Assembly: GCA_910595805.1 (NCBI GenBank)
Contig: CAJVCK010000007.1
Location: 1 to 53,938 of the forward strand
Origin: an uncultured Candidatus Thioglobus sp.
GTDB lineage: Bacteria; Pseudomonadota; Gammaproteobacteria; PS1; Thioglobaceae
Direction of reading: 5' to 3'
DNA length: 53,938 nucleotides
A program made the translations under genes and the position numbers. Positions 53,434 through 53,938 of this stretch are shown piece by piece. Each line of letters starts with the position of its first letter. The first letter of the stretch is position 1. The notes under the pieces are model-generated. The model ran no database searches, was not told the origin of the DNA, and saw only the letters and a list, made by a program, of their open reading frames with translations.

Positions 53434-53938
53434 ATGAGTTGGTGGACAACAATTTTAGGTGGAACATTTGGCTTTATGTTGGGTGGGCCACTGGGTGCTA
53501 TGCTCGGTGTAGCGTTCGCGGGTAATTTTGCTAAAAGCAAAGCTAGTTTTGGTGGGTTTGACAAGGGTTTTAATCCAGGTGACCAACAGCGTGTTCAGGC
53601 GGCATTTTTTAGTGGTGTATTTTCAGTCATGGGTTATATCGCTAAAGCTGATGGCAAAGTGTCAAAAGCTGAAATACTACTAGCGCAACAAGTTATGCAG
53701 CATATGCAACTAGACGCTAATATGCAAAAGGTTGCAAAAGAGTTGTTCAACCAAGGCAAGCAAAAGGGTTTTAACTTAGATGAAGTGCTTGAGCAATTCC
53801 GTGTTGAAAGCCATAGACGTACAGATCTAATACGCATGTTTTTAGAAATCCAAATACAATCTGCTTATGCGGATGGCGTATTGGACAACAAAGAACATGA
53901 CGCACTTAAATACATCGCACAAAAATTACACTTTTCAC
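53434..53938 (+). CDS. djlA: Co-chaperone DjlA, N-terminal part (cut by window end)
   Basis: The frame opens at ATG 53434 after GGAG and runs off the right edge, giving about 168 residues. It has a Gly-rich N-terminal membrane segment (LGGTFGFMLGGPLGAMLGVA) and a TerB-like domain with FSVMGYIAKADGKVSKAEIL and DLIRMFLEIQIQSAYADGVL, very close to E. coli DjlA. The J domain expected at the C-terminus lies outside the window. DjlA is an inner-membrane DnaJ-type partner of DnaK. Confidence 0.88.
   Translation, partial: MSWWTTILGGTFGFMLGGPLGAMLGVAFAGNFAKSKASFGGFDKGFNPGDQQRVQAAFFSGVFSVMGYIAKADGKVSKAEILLAQQVMQHMQLDANMQKVAKELFNQGKQKGFNLDEVLEQFRVESHRRTDLIRMFLEIQIQSAYADGVLDNKEHDALKYIAQKLHFS

Overview
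The window looks like chromosome from a low-GC, sulfur-oxidising, probably chemoautotrophic gammaproteobacterium of the SUP05 / Candidatus Thioglobus / mussel-symbiont kind. The basis is the sat-aprMBA sulfite-oxidation genes, a YeeE/YedE sulfur transporter, a DsrS-like protein, a proton-pumping pyrophosphatase beside a pyrophosphate-dependent phosphofructokinase, a phosphoglycolate phosphatase, and gammaproteobacterial housekeeping synteny (ispE-tRNA-Gln-prs, accA-tilS, lptM-lysA). The taxonomic placement is an inference from gene content; no rRNA gene is present.

Layout. 1-7.7 kb: the tail of a CBS-domain protein, ATP sulfurylase (sat), the APS reductase genes aprM-aprB-aprA, a three-gene cassette (unknown, SlyD-like FKBP, unknown) and a YeeE/YedE transporter. 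7.7-14.1 kb: hppA, an unrecognised conserved-looking gene, adk and pfp on the minus strand, with fbp divergent. 14.2-26.4 kb: housekeeping and redox genes (phosphoesterase, SCP2-like, yrfG, cysS, peroxiredoxin, rubredoxin, leuB, glutaredoxin, a SoxH-like hydrolase, nudE-aat, lptM-lysA-yhbY-lpxB-nadC, cysQ). 26.6-33.6 kb: a long minus-strand run pepP-trpD-orn-ispE-tRNA-Gln, prs, rpoD and tRNA-Ile(CAU). 33.7-38 kb: rsmE, then a five-gene zinc-uptake operon (His-rich ZrgA, ABC ATPase, FtsX/MacB-type permease, DUF3299 protein, Fur-family Zur) with two Zur-box-like repeats over its promoter. 38-43.2 kb: proC-ygfX-like-dsrS-like on the minus strand; gph-bioA-second SoxH-like hydrolase on the plus strand. 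43.2-53.9 kb: priA, ybeY, tilS, accA, a LysE-type exporter, aquaporin, ccoS, a Pit phosphate transporter with its DUF47 partner, a BolA-family protein, two small Cys-rich proteins, rhlE and the start of djlA.

How the parts fit. In the oxidative direction, APS reductase makes APS from sulfite and AMP, and ATP sulfurylase turns APS plus PPi into ATP and sulfate. PPi is therefore a substrate of energy metabolism. The same 14 kb carries a PPi-forming/consuming phosphofructokinase, a membrane pyrophosphatase and adenylate kinase, so sulfur oxidation and the Calvin cycle / gluconeogenesis are plausibly tied through PPi and AMP.

I see no insertion sequence, prophage, CRISPR array or toxin-antitoxin island. 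The least explained parts are the 5.1-6.3 kb cassette, the 388-aa protein between hppA and adk, the zinc operon, and several palindromes or repeats in the gaps. Gaps over 300 bases are rare; the only one (about 29.56-29.93 kb) is described below.
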